A program made the translations under genes and the position numbers. A DNA stretch of 35,983 bases from Ktedonobacterales bacterium (GTDB lineage Bacteria > Chloroflexota > Ktedonobacteria > Ktedonobacterales > DATBGS01). The DNA lies in the NCBI GenBank assembly GCA_036557285.1, contig DATBHW010000080.1:1-35983 (forward strand), read 5' to 3'. Positions 5,519 through 14,418 of the stretch are shown one piece after another. The stretch's first letter is position 1, and every line of letters starts with the position of its first letter. The notes under the pieces were generated by a model. It saw only the letters and a list, made by a program, of their open reading frames with translations, was not told the DNA's origin and ran no database searches.

Positions 5519-7617
5519 GCGCGTATCGTTTCGGCATAGACGTGGGAGGCACCTTCACCGATCTGCTCGCCTTTGATGAGCAGGCTGGCGCGCTCCTGCG
5601 TTACAAAGTCTCCAGCACTCCCCAGGCGCCTGAAGAGGGCGCGCTGCATGCCCTCCAGGCGTTCTTTCATGACCAGCCCGACGCGCCCGTGAGCCTCATC
5701 AGCCATTCCACCACGCTTGCCACCAACGCCCTGCTGGGGCAATTGCACCTGGACCTTCCCCGGCTGGCGCTCATCACCACCGCCGGATTTCGTGACGTAT
5801 TGGAGATTGGCCGTCAGGGCCGCGCAGAAGTCTATAACCTCTTTGTGCGCCGTCCTCCTCCCCTGGTAGCGCGGCGTGACCGCTTTGGCGTTCGTGAGCG
5901 CCTGGACGCGCGCGGCGTCGTGGTCGAACCGCTAGATGAAGCGGCCTTGCGCGGCATTGCGCGTGAACTCTCCGAGCGTGGCATCAGGCACGCGGCCATC
6001 TGCTTCCTGCACGCCTATCAGAACCCCGTCCATGAACGACGCGCCCGCCAGGTTCTGCTTGAGCAGTTCCCCGGCCTGTCCATCACCCTCTCCTCTGAGG
6101 TAGACCCGGAGGAGCGCGAGTACGAGCGCGCCAGCACCACCGTCATGAACGCGCTGCTCGCCCCGATTGTGCGCGACTACCTCCAGCGGCTAGAAACGGC
6201 CCAGGAGAGGCGCGAGGCCGCGCTGTTTATCATGCAATCCAACGGCGGGGTATCCAGCGCGGCTCAGGTCATGGCCCGGCCAGCTACTATCATCGAATCC
6301 GGCCCCGCCAGCGGCGTCATCGGCGCGGCCCATCTTGGGAAGCTGCTTGGCATCGAACGGCTGCTGAGTTTCGATATGGGCGGCACCACCGCCAAGGCTG
6401 GCATGATTCTGGATGGCATGCCCCAGGTCGTAGGAGAGTTCGAGGCAGCGGGGCGCACGCACAGTGGCCGGGCGGTACGCGGGAGCGGCTATCCGGTTCG
6501 CTTCCCGTTTATTGACCTGGCGGAAGTGAGCGCGGGCGGCGGAACCATCGCCTGGATTGACGGCGCTGGCGCGGTGCGCGTCGGCCCACAGAGCGCGGGC
6601 GCAGACCCCGGCCCCGTCTGCTATGGCAAAGGCGCTCAGGAGCCAACGGTCACAGACGCTCATCTGGTGCTGGGGCGTCTCAATCCGGGCCAGCTTGCGG
6701 GCGGCGCGGTGGTCCTCTCGCGGGAGCTGGCCGAGGACGCGCTGGCGCAGATGGCCGGGCGCATTGCGGGGTTTGACAGCGTTCGTCTGGCTGCCGGTAT
6801 TATTCGCCTCATCAATGCAGATATGGCGAAAGTCCTGCGTATCGTTTCGCTGGAACGCGGGCATGATCCCCGGCTCTTCACCCTGGTGGCCTTTGGTGGC
6901 GCTGGCCCACTGCATGCCTGCGCCCTGGCCGATGAACTGGCGCTCCCCCGGATTCTCATCCCTCCCCAACCAGGGCTTTTCTCCGCCTGGGGTCTGCTGG
7001 TGGCCGACCACACGCACACCGAATTGCGCTCTATCCTCGCGTCTGCCTCGGCATGCCGCCCGGACCAGTTGGAGGGCATCTTCAAGCAGTTGGAAGCGAA
7101 GGGCCAGCAGGCGCTCGCCAGAGAACAAACAGAGCCAGGCCAGATCGCCTTTCGGCGCAAGCTGGAAATGCGCTACATGGGCCAGTCCTTTGACCTGACG
7201 CTGCCTGCCCCTGCTCTGCTCGATGCCAGCGGGCTGCGAGAAGTACAGGAGGCATTCCACGTCTTGCACGAACAGACCTACGGCTATGGCGCGCGCGACA
7301 ACGAGATCGAGTTGGTAGCGGCCAGGCTCGAAGCGATTGTTCAGAGCGCCAAACCCGCGCCGCCAGCCTACTCGCTCCGACACAGCCAGCCAGATAGCGA
7401 GGCCCAGGTGGGAGAGCGGCCCGTCTTCTTCGATGAATCGGGCGCATTCCACGCGACCCCGATTTATCAGCGTGAGCGCCTGCTCCCAGGCAATATCGTG
7501 AGCGGCCCGGCCATTATCGAGCAATATGACACGACTACTATGCTGCCGCCCGGCTGGAAAGCCAGCGTTGACCGCCTGACCAATCTCGTCCTTGAGCGCA
7601 GCGGAGGAGAGCTATGA
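5515..7617 (+). CDS. hyuA: Hydantoinase/oxoprolinase subunit A (HyuA)
   Basis: ATP-dependent amidohydrolase subunit of the N-methylhydantoinase/5-oxoprolinase/acetone carboxylase superfamily. The 700-residue protein has the normal family length. The N-terminal Hydant_A_N domain begins with the actin-like phosphate loop FGIDVGGTFTD (6-16), followed by SHSTTLATNALL and a central domain with IESGPASGVIGAAHLG, LLSFDMGGTTAKAG and DPGPVCYG. The C-terminal part includes FGGAGPLHACALADEL. HyuA pairs with HyuB; both are encoded here, but a short cassette separates them. The substrate (hydantoin, 5-oxoproline or another lactam) cannot be read from the sequence. It overlaps nth by 4 bases and ends in an ATGA overlap with a short 38-codon frame that looks like the original hyuB start. 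Confidence 0.93.
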   Translation: MSAYRFGIDVGGTFTDLLAFDEQAGALLRYKVSSTPQAPEEGALHALQAFFHDQPDAPVSLISHSTTLATNALLGQLHLDLPRLALITTAGFRDVLEIGRQGRAEVYNLFVRRPPPLVARRDRFGVRERLDARGVVVEPLDEAALRGIARELSERGIRHAAICFLHAYQNPVHERRARQVLLEQFPGLSITLSSEVDPEEREYERASTTVMNALLAPIVRDYLQRLETAQERREAALFIMQSNGGVSSAAQVMARPATIIESGPASGVIGAAHLGKLLGIERLLSFDMGGTTAKAGMILDGMPQVVGEFEAAGRTHSGRAVRGSGYPVRFPFIDLAEVSAGGGTIAWIDGAGAVRVGPQSAGADPGPVCYGKGAQEPTVTDAHLVLGRLNPGQLAGGAVVLSRELAEDALAQMAGRIAGFDSVRLAAGIIRLINADMAKVLRIVSLERGHDPRLFTLVAFGGAGPLHACALADELALPRILIPPQPGLFSAWGLLVADHTHTELRSILASASACRPDQLEGIFKQLEAKGQQALAREQTEPGQIAFRRKLEMRYMGQSFDLTLPAPALLDASGLREVQEAFHVLHEQTYGYGARDNEIELVAARLEAIVQSAKPAPPAYSLRHSQPDSEAQVGERPVFFDESGAFHATPIYQRERLLPGNIVSGPAIIEQYDTTTMLPPGWKASVDRLTNLVLERSGGEL

Positions 7618-7639
7618 GTACCGAGCAGAGAGGGCCGCC

Positions 7640-7668
7640 TTGCTCTATTGCCCCAAATGGGGCATACT
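7640..7668 (+). promoter_or_regulatory. Promoter with internal palindrome before the DUF433 gene
   Basis: TTGCTC (7640-7645), 17 bases, then CATACT (7663-7668). The spacer contains the perfect palindrome TGCCCCAAATGGGGCA (7649-7664). This layout is usual for autoregulated toxin-antitoxin operons; the operator role is inferred. Confidence 0.45.
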
Positions 7669-7705
7669 GGACACTGAGAACTGATTTAAGGAAAGGGGAA
7701 ACACT

Positions 7706-7948
7706 ATGGAGCAGACACGGTATCCCTTGATTGAACGTGACCCCGAAGTGATGAATGGCAAGCCGGTGATTAAGGACACTCGTCTGACGGTGGAACTGAT
7801 CTTAGAGCGGCTAGCCGATGGCTATACCGTCGAGCAATTGCTTGATAATTACCCACGCTTGACCCGTGAAGGCATCCTGGCCGTCTTAGACTATGCGGCT
7901 GGCCTGGCGCATGCCGAAGCAGAGCGGGCAGAGCGTGCCGCCTCATGA
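7706..7948 (+). CDS. DUF433 antitoxin-like protein
   Basis: An 80-residue protein of the DUF433 (VapB45-like) family: IERDPEVMNGKPVIKDTRLT followed by VELILERLADGYTVEQLLDNYPRLTREGILAVLDYAA, a helix-turn-helix-like fold. Family members commonly precede a DUF5615 PIN-like toxin, overlapping it by 4 bases. That overlap is present here (ATGA at 7945-7948), but the downstream toxin survives only as a stub. The ribosome binding site AAGGAAAGGGG is strong. The gene sits between hyuA and hyuB, which are usually adjacent, so the module probably inserted there. Without an active toxin it may be an orphan antitoxin or local repressor. Confidence 0.85.
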   Translation: MEQTRYPLIERDPEVMNGKPVIKDTRLTVELILERLADGYTVEQLLDNYPRLTREGILAVLDYAAGLAHAEAERAERAAS

Positions 7949-8046
7949 AGTTTGTGGCTGATGAGAATATCTTCAAGCACACGGTTCTTCAACTGCGCAG
8001 CGAATACCTCTTTCCAGCGATGAGGATGAAGGACAGGAGCGCTAGT
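7945..8046 (+). pseudogene. DUF5615 toxin stub, in frame with hyuB
   Basis: The frame opens with MKFVADENIFKHTVLQLRS, the characteristic start of DUF5615 PIN-like toxins (MKF-x-ADEN, then a first helix). After about 19 residues the likeness stops, and a short unrelated linker leads straight into the hyuB start with no stop codon. The catalytic core is absent, so no nuclease activity is expected. A fusion HyuB with 34 extra N-terminal residues could be made by translation coupled to the DUF433 gene. Confidence 0.7.
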
Positions 8047-9696
8047 ATGGGAACGAGTCAGCAGCCAGGGCCAGACCCGATCATCGTTGAGGTCATCCGC
8101 AACGCCCTGCTCTACGCCAGCGAAGAAATGGGCATTGTCGTGCGCAACGCCTCTTTCTCGCCCAACATCAAAGAGCGGCTCGACCATTCCTGCGCGCTCT
8201 TTGATGAGCGTGGCAGGCTGATTGCCCAGGCGGAGCATATCCCGGTTCATCTTGGCTCCTTGCCCGTTGGCATCTCCAATACACTGGCGTACCTGGAGAG
8301 GCACGGCCAGCGCCTGGATGCGGGCGACATGATCGTCGTCAACAATCCCTATATCGCTGGCACGCACCTGAACGACATCACGCTCATTCGCCCCATCTAT
8401 TACGAGCAGCACTTGGTGGGCTATGCCGCCAGCAAGGCCCATCACACCGACGTTGGCGGGAGAGTCCCTGGCAGCATCTCCAGTGACGCCACCGAAGTCT
8501 TCCAAGAGGGGCTGATTCTGCCTCCGGTCAAATTGATGGTTGGCGCTCGCTTCCAGCAGGATATTGCCGACATCATCTGCGCCAACTCGCGCACCCCGGC
8601 CTCGCGTATGGGCGATCTGCGCGCCCAGGTGGCCGGAAATCTCCGGGGCGAGCTTCATCTCCAGGAAGTGATCGCGCGCTACGGCTTGCCCATCTTTCGC
8701 GCCGCCGTCAATCGCATTCTGGATGAATCAGAGATACGCCTGCGACACCAGCTCGCGGGCTTTCCTGCTGGCCGCTACGAAGCTGAAGACTATCTTGATG
8801 ACAGCGGACAGAGCGACACTCCTGTGCGGCTGAAAGTAACGCTCACCCTTGCCGACGGCGCAATCAGTGTGGACTATACCGGCACAGATGCCCAGGTTCA
8901 GGCGCCTGTGAATGCCGTGTTTGGCGTCACGCTCTCAGCCGTCTATTACGTGCTGCGCAGTGTCACCGACCACACCATCCCCATGAACGAGGGCTGCTTC
9001 CGGCCTGTCACCGTTTCTGCGCCAGAAGGCACGCTGCTCAACCCGCGCTTCCCAGCGCCTGTGGCGGGCGGGAATGTCGAAACCTCCATGCGCAACGCTG
9101 ATGTGCTCCTTCAGGCATTCGCCAAAGTCGCGCCTGAGCGTGTGCCAGCCTGTGGCGGCGGAACCATGACGAATCTGATGGTGGGCGGAGATGATTGGGC
9201 TTTTTACGAAACGATTGGCGTCGGCATGGGCGGGCGTCCGGGGCTGGATGGCATTGACGGCATCCAGACCAACATGACCAACACCCTCAACACCCCCATT
9301 GAGGCGATGGAGCGACACTTTCCCATCCGCATGACTCACTATGAGTTCCGCGAAAACAGCGGCGGGCAAGGGCAATGGCGCGGCGGCTGCGGCCTGGTGC
9401 GCGGCTTCGCGCTCCTGACGGATAGGGCAACCGTGACGTTGCTGGGTGATCGCGCTCGCTTTGCTCCGCCAGGCGCTCAAGGAGGCCAGCCAGGAAGAAC
9501 CGGCGAGCGCACCCTTCTCCGCCACAATGACCACCAGACACACGTACCCCTTCCCGCCAAAACCACTTTTCTCATGCGTCAGGGCGATGAACTCATCATA
9601 CAAACCCCTGGCGGCGGTGGCTTTGGCTCTCCGGCTCAGCGCGATCTGGACCAGATAGCGCATGATCGTGAGAGCGGCCTCTCTACCCTCTCATAG
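8047..9696 (+). CDS. hyuB: Hydantoinase/oxoprolinase subunit B (HyuB)
   Basis: Catalytic partner of HyuA. From ATG 8047 the protein has 549 residues, normal for the family: DPIIVEVIRNALLYASEEMG, FSPNIKERLDHSCALFD, VVNNPYIAGTHLNDIT, AYAA-type KAHHTDVGGRVPGS, and the glycine-rich end QTPGGGGFGSP. I prefer 8047 because GGAG lies 7 nt upstream and the family starts here. The frame also extends upstream to 7945, but that extension is the toxin stub. hyuA and hyuB normally abut; here about 430 bp of inserted sequence separates them. The stop codon TAG overlaps the first base of the inverted-repeat element. Confidence 0.93.
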   Translation: MGTSQQPGPDPIIVEVIRNALLYASEEMGIVVRNASFSPNIKERLDHSCALFDERGRLIAQAEHIPVHLGSLPVGISNTLAYLERHGQRLDAGDMIVVNNPYIAGTHLNDITLIRPIYYEQHLVGYAASKAHHTDVGGRVPGSISSDATEVFQEGLILPPVKLMVGARFQQDIADIICANSRTPASRMGDLRAQVAGNLRGELHLQEVIARYGLPIFRAAVNRILDESEIRLRHQLAGFPAGRYEAEDYLDDSGQSDTPVRLKVTLTLADGAISVDYTGTDAQVQAPVNAVFGVTLSAVYYVLRSVTDHTIPMNEGCFRPVTVSAPEGTLLNPRFPAPVAGGNVETSMRNADVLLQAFAKVAPERVPACGGGTMTNLMVGGDDWAFYETIGVGMGGRPGLDGIDGIQTNMTNTLNTPIEAMERHFPIRMTHYEFRENSGGQGQWRGGCGLVRGFALLTDRATVTLLGDRARFAPPGAQGGQPGRTGERTLLRHNDHQTHVPLPAKTTFLMRQGDELIIQTPGGGGFGSPAQRDLDQIAHDRESGLSTLS

Positions 9697-9920
9697 TTCC
9701 ACCACCCATCGGGGGCCACTTGTAGCGCCGCCTTCCAGGCGGCCATCGCTGGCCTGTTGGTACGTTGGCCTGGAGGGCGAATGCTCGCCCAGGCGAATCG
9801 TTAGCCGCCAGGATGGCGGCGCTACAAGTGGCGTTCGTCCTCCAATCTATCGTAGCGGCAGGCCAACGTTGAGCCGCCATCCTGGCGGCGCTACAAGTGG
9901 CCCCCGATGGGTGGTGGAAC
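9696..9920. repeat. 225-bp element with perfect 37-bp terminal inverted repeats
   Basis: Bases 9696-9732 are the exact reverse complement of 9884-9920. The arms include GGGGGCCACTTGTAGCGCC. The interior carries GAGCCGCCAGGATGGCGGCG-like units and, in inverted orientation, the longer unit seen at 1742-2120. The single strand could fold into a very long hairpin. It fills the gap between hyuB and the next promoter and could stop transcription both ways. No transposase is present, and no convincing target-site duplication is visible. Confidence 0.9.
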
Positions 9921-9938
9921 CCCCTCTTAATTTCCTGG

Positions 9939-9967
9939 TTGACGGTATGACACGCGGCTGCTATCAT
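9939..9967 (+). promoter_or_regulatory. Promoter of the ligase cluster
   Basis: TTGACG (9939-9944), 17 bases, TATCAT (9962-9967). This is one of the best sigma-70-like promoters in the window and lies just beyond the inverted-repeat element. The leader of about 105 nt holds CAGCCGTTGC twice (9997-10006 and 10042-10051) and a second TATACT (10019-10024). Confidence 0.65.
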
Positions 9968-10077
9968 CGTGATGCTGGTAGCCGGAGCGAGGATGTCAGC
10001 CGTTGCTGGCAGGGCAGGTATACTGTGGTGGGTGAAAGCGCCAGCCGTTGCAGTATTACATGGGGGCTGGTGGTTTC

Positions 10078-10797
10078 ATGAAGCGGGAGTATCATCGCTG
10101 GCATAGTACATCACTTGATCGGGATATGGAGCTGCTGGCGTTTGGGTATGCTGGCGCGCGCGTCATCGCCTTCCCAACCTCGATGGGCCGCTTTTTCGAC
10201 TGGGAAGATCGCGGGCTGGTCGGCGCATTGAGTAAGCATCTGGAACGTGGCTGGATTCAGTTGTACTGCGTTGATAGTGTTGACAGCGAAAGCTGGTATG
10301 CCAAAGGGCGTCTTCCGGCTGAGCGCGTACAGCGCCATGCCCAATACGATCACTATCTCTTAACCGAAGTCATACCCTTCACTGCCCAGGAGAACGCCGA
10401 CCCCTTCGTCATCACCACCGGGGCCAGCTTCGGAGCCTACCACGCCGTCAACTTTGCCCTGCGCTATCCCCACCTGGTCAACCGCACCATCGGGATGAGC
10501 GGCGCTTATAATATTCGGCACTGGGCGGATGGCTACTCCGACGACACCCTCTACTTCAACTCCCCGCTCGATTTCATCAGCAACGAGCATGAGCCAGAAC
10601 GCTTGACAGCCTTACAGCGCCAGGATATTATCCTCGCCATCGGGAGCGACGATCCCTCCTGCCCCAGCAACCAGCAGCTATCGGGCATCCTCTGGAGCAA
10701 GAGCATCGGCAACGCCTTGCGCGTTTGGGATGGCTGGCGCCACGATTGGCCGTATTGGCAAGAGATGATTCAACGGTATATCGGAGGACATGATTAG
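10078..10797 (+). CDS. Esterase-family alpha/beta hydrolase of the ligase cluster
   Basis: A 239-residue cytosolic protein of the PF00756 esterase family (esterase D/antigen 85 fold) with no signal peptide. It shows FGYAGARVIAFPTSMGRFFD, YCVDSVDSESWY, the nucleophile elbow GASFGAYHA, and DDPS and GWRHDWPYW near the likely acid and histidine. I chose ATG 10078 because relatives start with MKREYH; TTG 10048 and ATG 10060 are in frame but lack better ribosome sites. The next gene begins 17 bp later, so the product probably acts with the ligases, for example trimming, releasing or loading an activated ester. This role is inference from context. Confidence 0.85.
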   Translation: MKREYHRWHSTSLDRDMELLAFGYAGARVIAFPTSMGRFFDWEDRGLVGALSKHLERGWIQLYCVDSVDSESWYAKGRLPAERVQRHAQYDHYLLTEVIPFTAQENADPFVITTGASFGAYHAVNFALRYPHLVNRTIGMSGAYNIRHWADGYSDDTLYFNSPLDFISNEHEPERLTALQRQDIILAIGSDDPSCPSNQQLSGILWSKSIGNALRVWDGWRHDWPYWQEMIQRYIGGHD

Positions 10798-10813
10798 CGA
10801 AGGGAGCCGGAGC

Positions 10814-11821
10814 ATGGTCTTGAAGGTTGGGCTGATTGTCGGGCGGGAGTGGTCCTTTCCTCCTGCTTTCATTGAAGAAGTCAACCGCCGTAATGATGGC
10901 GTCGAGGCCGAGTTCGTCAAGCTCGATGGCATCCACATGGACGACCCCTGCCCCTACGCGGTCATCATTGATCGCATCTCCCACGAAGTCCCCTTCTATC
11001 GCACCTATCTGAAACACGCCGCGCTTCAGGGCGCCCATATCGTCAACAACCCCTTCATGTGGACCGCCGATGATAAGTTCTTCGAGGCATCGCTGGCAAC
11101 CAGACTGGGCATCGCCAGCCCCAGGACCGTCGCTTTGCCGAACAAAGAGTATGTCCCCGGCATCGTTCACAACGAGAGCCTGCGTAACCTGGTCTACCCC
11201 CTCGACTGGCAGGGCATCGTTGACTACGTTGGCCTGCCCTGTGTTCTCAAAGACGCGCATGGCGGTGGTTGGAAAGAGGTCTACATCTGCCACTCGCTGG
11301 AAGAACTCATCTCCCACTACGACCACTCTGGCCTGCTGACGATGGTCGTTCAGGAGTTCATCCGCTGGGACCAATTCGTTCGCTGCATCGCCCTGGGTCG
11401 AGAGGAAGTGCTGCCGATCAGATATGACCCGGGCGAGCGCAGATACCACGACGACGATACGTACCTCAGCCCGAAGCTTCGCCAGCGCATCATCGCCGAT
11501 TCGCTGAAGCTGGTACGCGCCCTGGGCTATGATATGAACTCCCTGGAATGGGCCATCCGCGCTGGCGTCCCCTATGCCATTGATTTTATGAACCCCGCCC
11601 CCGATATGGACATCAACTCGCTCACCCCCGTTTTCTTTGACTGGGCCGTCAAGCATATGGCCGATATGGCTATCCGGCTGGCAAAGGAGCCACGCCCGCA
11701 GCGCCGCGATGTACGTTGGGATACCCTTTTTGCCGAAACCGACGAGAGCAGCCAGGCCACGCCTGCGCCTCAGAAGCCTCTACGCCGGTCTAAAGTGGCA
11801 GCGCCCGCCAGAGACGCTTGA
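10814..11821 (+). CDS. ATP-grasp ligase (RimK/D-Ala-D-Ala ligase-like)
   Basis: A protein of about 335 residues with an ATP-grasp fold: a Rossmann-like start (KVGLIVGREWSFP), VNNPFMWTADDKFF, the nucleotide-binding lysine and glycine loop in CVLKDAHGGGWKEV, the adenine-contact strand VVQEFI, and a metal-binding end in YAIDFMNPAPD. ATP-grasp enzymes activate a carboxylate as acyl phosphate and join it to an amine. ATG 10814 has AGGGAG upstream; ATG 10790 overlaps the esterase end and lacks one. The C-terminal 35 residues are basic and proline-rich. It lies 12 bp before the circularly permuted ATP-grasp gene. The substrates are unknown. Confidence 0.88.
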   Translation: MVLKVGLIVGREWSFPPAFIEEVNRRNDGVEAEFVKLDGIHMDDPCPYAVIIDRISHEVPFYRTYLKHAALQGAHIVNNPFMWTADDKFFEASLATRLGIASPRTVALPNKEYVPGIVHNESLRNLVYPLDWQGIVDYVGLPCVLKDAHGGGWKEVYICHSLEELISHYDHSGLLTMVVQEFIRWDQFVRCIALGREEVLPIRYDPGERRYHDDDTYLSPKLRQRIIADSLKLVRALGYDMNSLEWAIRAGVPYAIDFMNPAPDMDINSLTPVFFDWAVKHMADMAIRLAKEPRPQRRDVRWDTLFAETDESSQATPAPQKPLRRSKVAAPARDA

Positions 11822-11833
11822 GAGGAGCTTCTT

Positions 11834-13186
11834 ATGCTGCTGCGGGAAGCAATTCAGAGCTATCACGAACTGCTCTATGACGACCTGGCTGCTGCGTCGC
11901 AGGCCCAGCTTGACGACCAGCTTCAGCGTCGTGGCCTCTTCTTTGGTCAGCGACCACTCTGCACCGTCCTGCGCCCCCGCTTCATCACCAGTGAACAGTA
12001 CCGCTTCTTGCAAACGCGGGTGCAGACGCTCTTGAGCGCCTTCGATACAGCCTTGCGCGCCGCTCTGGAGCAGGAGAGTATCCGCGCCCAGTTTTGCCTG
12101 ACCGATTGGGAAATCGATCTAGTCCAGCATGACCCCGGCTTTCGCGCCGCCAGCCCAACCTCGCGGATTGATACCTTTTTCGTCACCGAACATGGCGGGC
12201 TGCGCCTGACCGAGTACAATGCCGAAACCCCGGCTGCCCAGGCGTATAACGACGCTCTTTCGGACATCTTTTACACCTTGCCGGTGATGCGCGAATATCT
12301 GCGCCGCTATGAGGTGCGCGCCCTGCCAGCGCGCCACAGTTTGCTTCATGTGCTGCTGGACGCCTACCAGCAATGGGCGGGACGCAGCGAAGCGCCCCGG
12401 ATCGCCATTCTGGATTGGCGGGAAGTACCGACCTACAGCGAGTTCGTTCTCTTTGAGCAGTACTTCAAGTCGCAGGGTCTGGACTGTCTTATCGCCGACC
12501 CGCGCGAAGTGGAGTATGAGAACGGACGCCTCTCCATCGGCGATACCCCCATTGACCTGATCTACAAGCGCGTCCTGCTGAGCGAACTGATTGAGCGCGG
12601 CGGGCGCGACCACCCGGTCATTCGCGCAGTGCGCGATAGGGCCGTCTGTATGGTCAACCCCTTCCGCTGCAAAATCCTGCACAAAAAGGCCAGCCTGGCG
12701 GTCCTGAGCGATGAGCGCAACGCCAGTATCTTCAGCAGCCAGGAGCGCAAAGCCATCGAAGACCATATCCCCTGGACGCGCCGCGTAGAGGAGCGTCAGA
12801 CGCTCTACCGCGATCAGCCGGTGGACCTGATCCCCTTTATCCTTGAACACCGCGAGCGGTTCGTCCTGAAAGCCAACGACGAGTACGGAGGCAAGGGGAT
12901 CATCCTGGGTTGGGAAACCGACGAGCAGAACTGGACACGCGCGCTACAGACCGCCCTGAGCGAACCCTTTGTCGTGCAAGAGCGCGTGGCCGTCCCCAAC
13001 GAGGCTTATCCCTGCCTGGTTGACGGGCGCCTTCAGATTACGGATCGCATTATGGATACTGCGCCGTTCGCCTGGTACGGTGAGTATATAGACGGCTGCC
13101 TGACTCGCCTCTCAACCGACGCCCTGGTGAACGTCACCGCTGGCGGCGGCTCGACAGTGCCGACGTTTCTCGTAGACAAGCGGTAA
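11834..13186 (+). CDS. Circularly permuted ATP-grasp protein
   Basis: A 450-residue protein that I recognise as a circularly permuted ATP-grasp (CP_ATPgrasp/DUF404-like). Supporting stretches are [53 protein letters not shown], the ATP-binding [26 protein letters not shown], and the end [16 protein letters not shown]. Such proteins are found beside amidoligases in predicted peptide-synthesis operons and probably form an amide bond. The ribosome site GAGAGGAGC lies before ATG 11834. It is the third gene of four in one direction. No inactivating change is visible. Confidence 0.87.
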   Translation: MLLREAIQSYHELLYDDLAAASQAQLDDQLQRRGLFFGQRPLCTVLRPRFITSEQYRFLQTRVQTLLSAFDTALRAALEQESIRAQFCLTDWEIDLVQHDPGFRAASPTSRIDTFFVTEHGGLRLTEYNAETPAAQAYNDALSDIFYTLPVMREYLRRYEVRALPARHSLLHVLLDAYQQWAGRSEAPRIAILDWREVPTYSEFVLFEQYFKSQGLDCLIADPREVEYENGRLSIGDTPIDLIYKRVLLSELIERGGRDHPVIRAVRDRAVCMVNPFRCKILHKKASLAVLSDERNASIFSSQERKAIEDHIPWTRRVEERQTLYRDQPVDLIPFILEHRERFVLKANDEYGGKGIILGWETDEQNWTRALQTALSEPFVVQERVAVPNEAYPCLVDGRLQITDRIMDTAPFAWYGEYIDGCLTRLSTDALVNVTAGGGSTVPTFLVDKR

Positions 13187-13271
13187 TCACATATCAGAGC
13201 TTGTTGGAGGCAGGAGCTTCCAAACAAAGCAGGTGACATCTATCGCGGACAGGATTATGAGGGAGGCCAGC

Positions 13272-14390
13272 ATGACTATGAAGCCACCATCCCTTACCAT
13301 CGGCATTGAAGAAGAGTATCAGATCATTGACCCGGAGACGCGCGAACTCCGCTCCTACATCACGCAGATGATGGAGGGAGAACAAACCCTCCTCCTGCAA
13401 GAGATCAAGCCCGAACTACACCAATCAATTGTCGAAATTGGCACCAACGTTTGCCAGACCCCGGCGGAGGCGCGGGCCGAACTCGTGCGCCTGCGCAAAG
13501 GGGTCATGGACCTGGCGGCCAGGGGCGGGCTGAAGATCGTCGCTGCGGGGACACACCCGTTCTCTTCGTGGATGGAGCAGGAAATCACCCCCCAGGAACG
13601 CTACCTGGGCGTTCACAAGGATATGCAGGAACTGGCGAGGCGCCTGCTGATCTTTGGCACCCATGTGCATGTAGCGATTGAAGACCGCGAATTTCTGGTA
13701 GACGCCATGAACGTTGCCCGCTATCTGCTGCCCCATCTGCTCTGCCTGGCGACCAGTTCACCGTTCTGGATGGGCCGCCTTACCGGCCTGAAGTCCTACC
13801 GCAGCATCATCTTTCGCAACTTCCCGCGCACCGGCATTCCGCGTGTTTTTGATTCCTGGGCCGACCTCACCTCGTTAGTAGACACATTGGTCGCCACCAA
13901 TAATATCCCTGATGGCACCAAACTCTGGTGGGATATTCGCCCAAACTGGAAGTATCCCACGTTGGAACTGCGCATCTGCGATGTCTGCACACGAGTGGAC
14001 GAGGCCGTTTGTGTCGCGGCCATCTTCCAGGCCATCGTCGCCAAGCTCTGGAAGCTGCGCCGTGACAACCTGACCTTCCGTGTCTACCAGCCTGAACTCA
14101 TCGAAGAGAACAAGTGGCGCGCTGTGCGCTACGGTCTGGATGGGAAGCTCATTGATTTTGGCAAGCGAGAGGAGCTGCCTGCGCGCGAATTGATCGGTGA
14201 GTTGATCGGCTGGTTCATTGATGATGTCGTGGATGAGCTAGGAAGCCGCAACGAAGTAGAGTACGCCGCCCATATTCTGGCGGAAGGCTCCAGTGCTGAC
14301 CGCCAGCTAGCAACGTATGAGCGCACCAACGACCTGAAAGCGGTGGTTGATCAGTTAATCCAGGAAACCGCCGAAGGAGTGGTCAGTTAG
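13272..14390 (+). CDS. Carboxylate-amine ligase, GCS2/YbdK family
   Basis: A 372-residue member of the glutamate-cysteine ligase type 2 family: [67 protein letters not shown] and YERTNDL near the end. GCS2 proteins form gamma-glutamyl-type amides using ATP; E. coli YbdK has weak glutamate-cysteine ligase activity. I chose ATG 13272 because GAGGGAGG lies upstream; the frame extends to GTG 13233 without a good site. It closes the four-gene cluster after an 85-bp gap. Glutathione synthesis is possible, but two different ATP-grasp partners and an esterase point to another product. Confidence 0.92.
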   Translation: MTMKPPSLTIGIEEEYQIIDPETRELRSYITQMMEGEQTLLLQEIKPELHQSIVEIGTNVCQTPAEARAELVRLRKGVMDLAARGGLKIVAAGTHPFSSWMEQEITPQERYLGVHKDMQELARRLLIFGTHVHVAIEDREFLVDAMNVARYLLPHLLCLATSSPFWMGRLTGLKSYRSIIFRNFPRTGIPRVFDSWADLTSLVDTLVATNNIPDGTKLWWDIRPNWKYPTLELRICDVCTRVDEAVCVAAIFQAIVAKLWKLRRDNLTFRVYQPELIEENKWRAVRYGLDGKLIDFGKREELPARELIGELIGWFIDDVVDELGSRNEVEYAAHILAEGSSADRQLATYERTNDLKAVVDQLIQETAEGVVS

Positions 14391-14418
14391 CGGCTACCGA
14401 GCGCATACGAGCCAGCTT

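Noticed and set aside
6190-7524. 444-codon minus-strand frame opposite hyuA
   Set aside because: Shadow of a well-conserved HyuA; no domain of its own.
7945-8046. Genuine N-terminal extension of HyuB
   Set aside because: The first 19 residues match DUF5615 toxins, and a good ribosome site precedes ATG 8047 where the HyuB family begins.
13187-13271. Attenuator before the GCS2 ligase gene
   Set aside because: TTGTTGGA and TCCAAACAA near 13201-13227 can pair with a bulge, but the stem is weak and no T-run follows.
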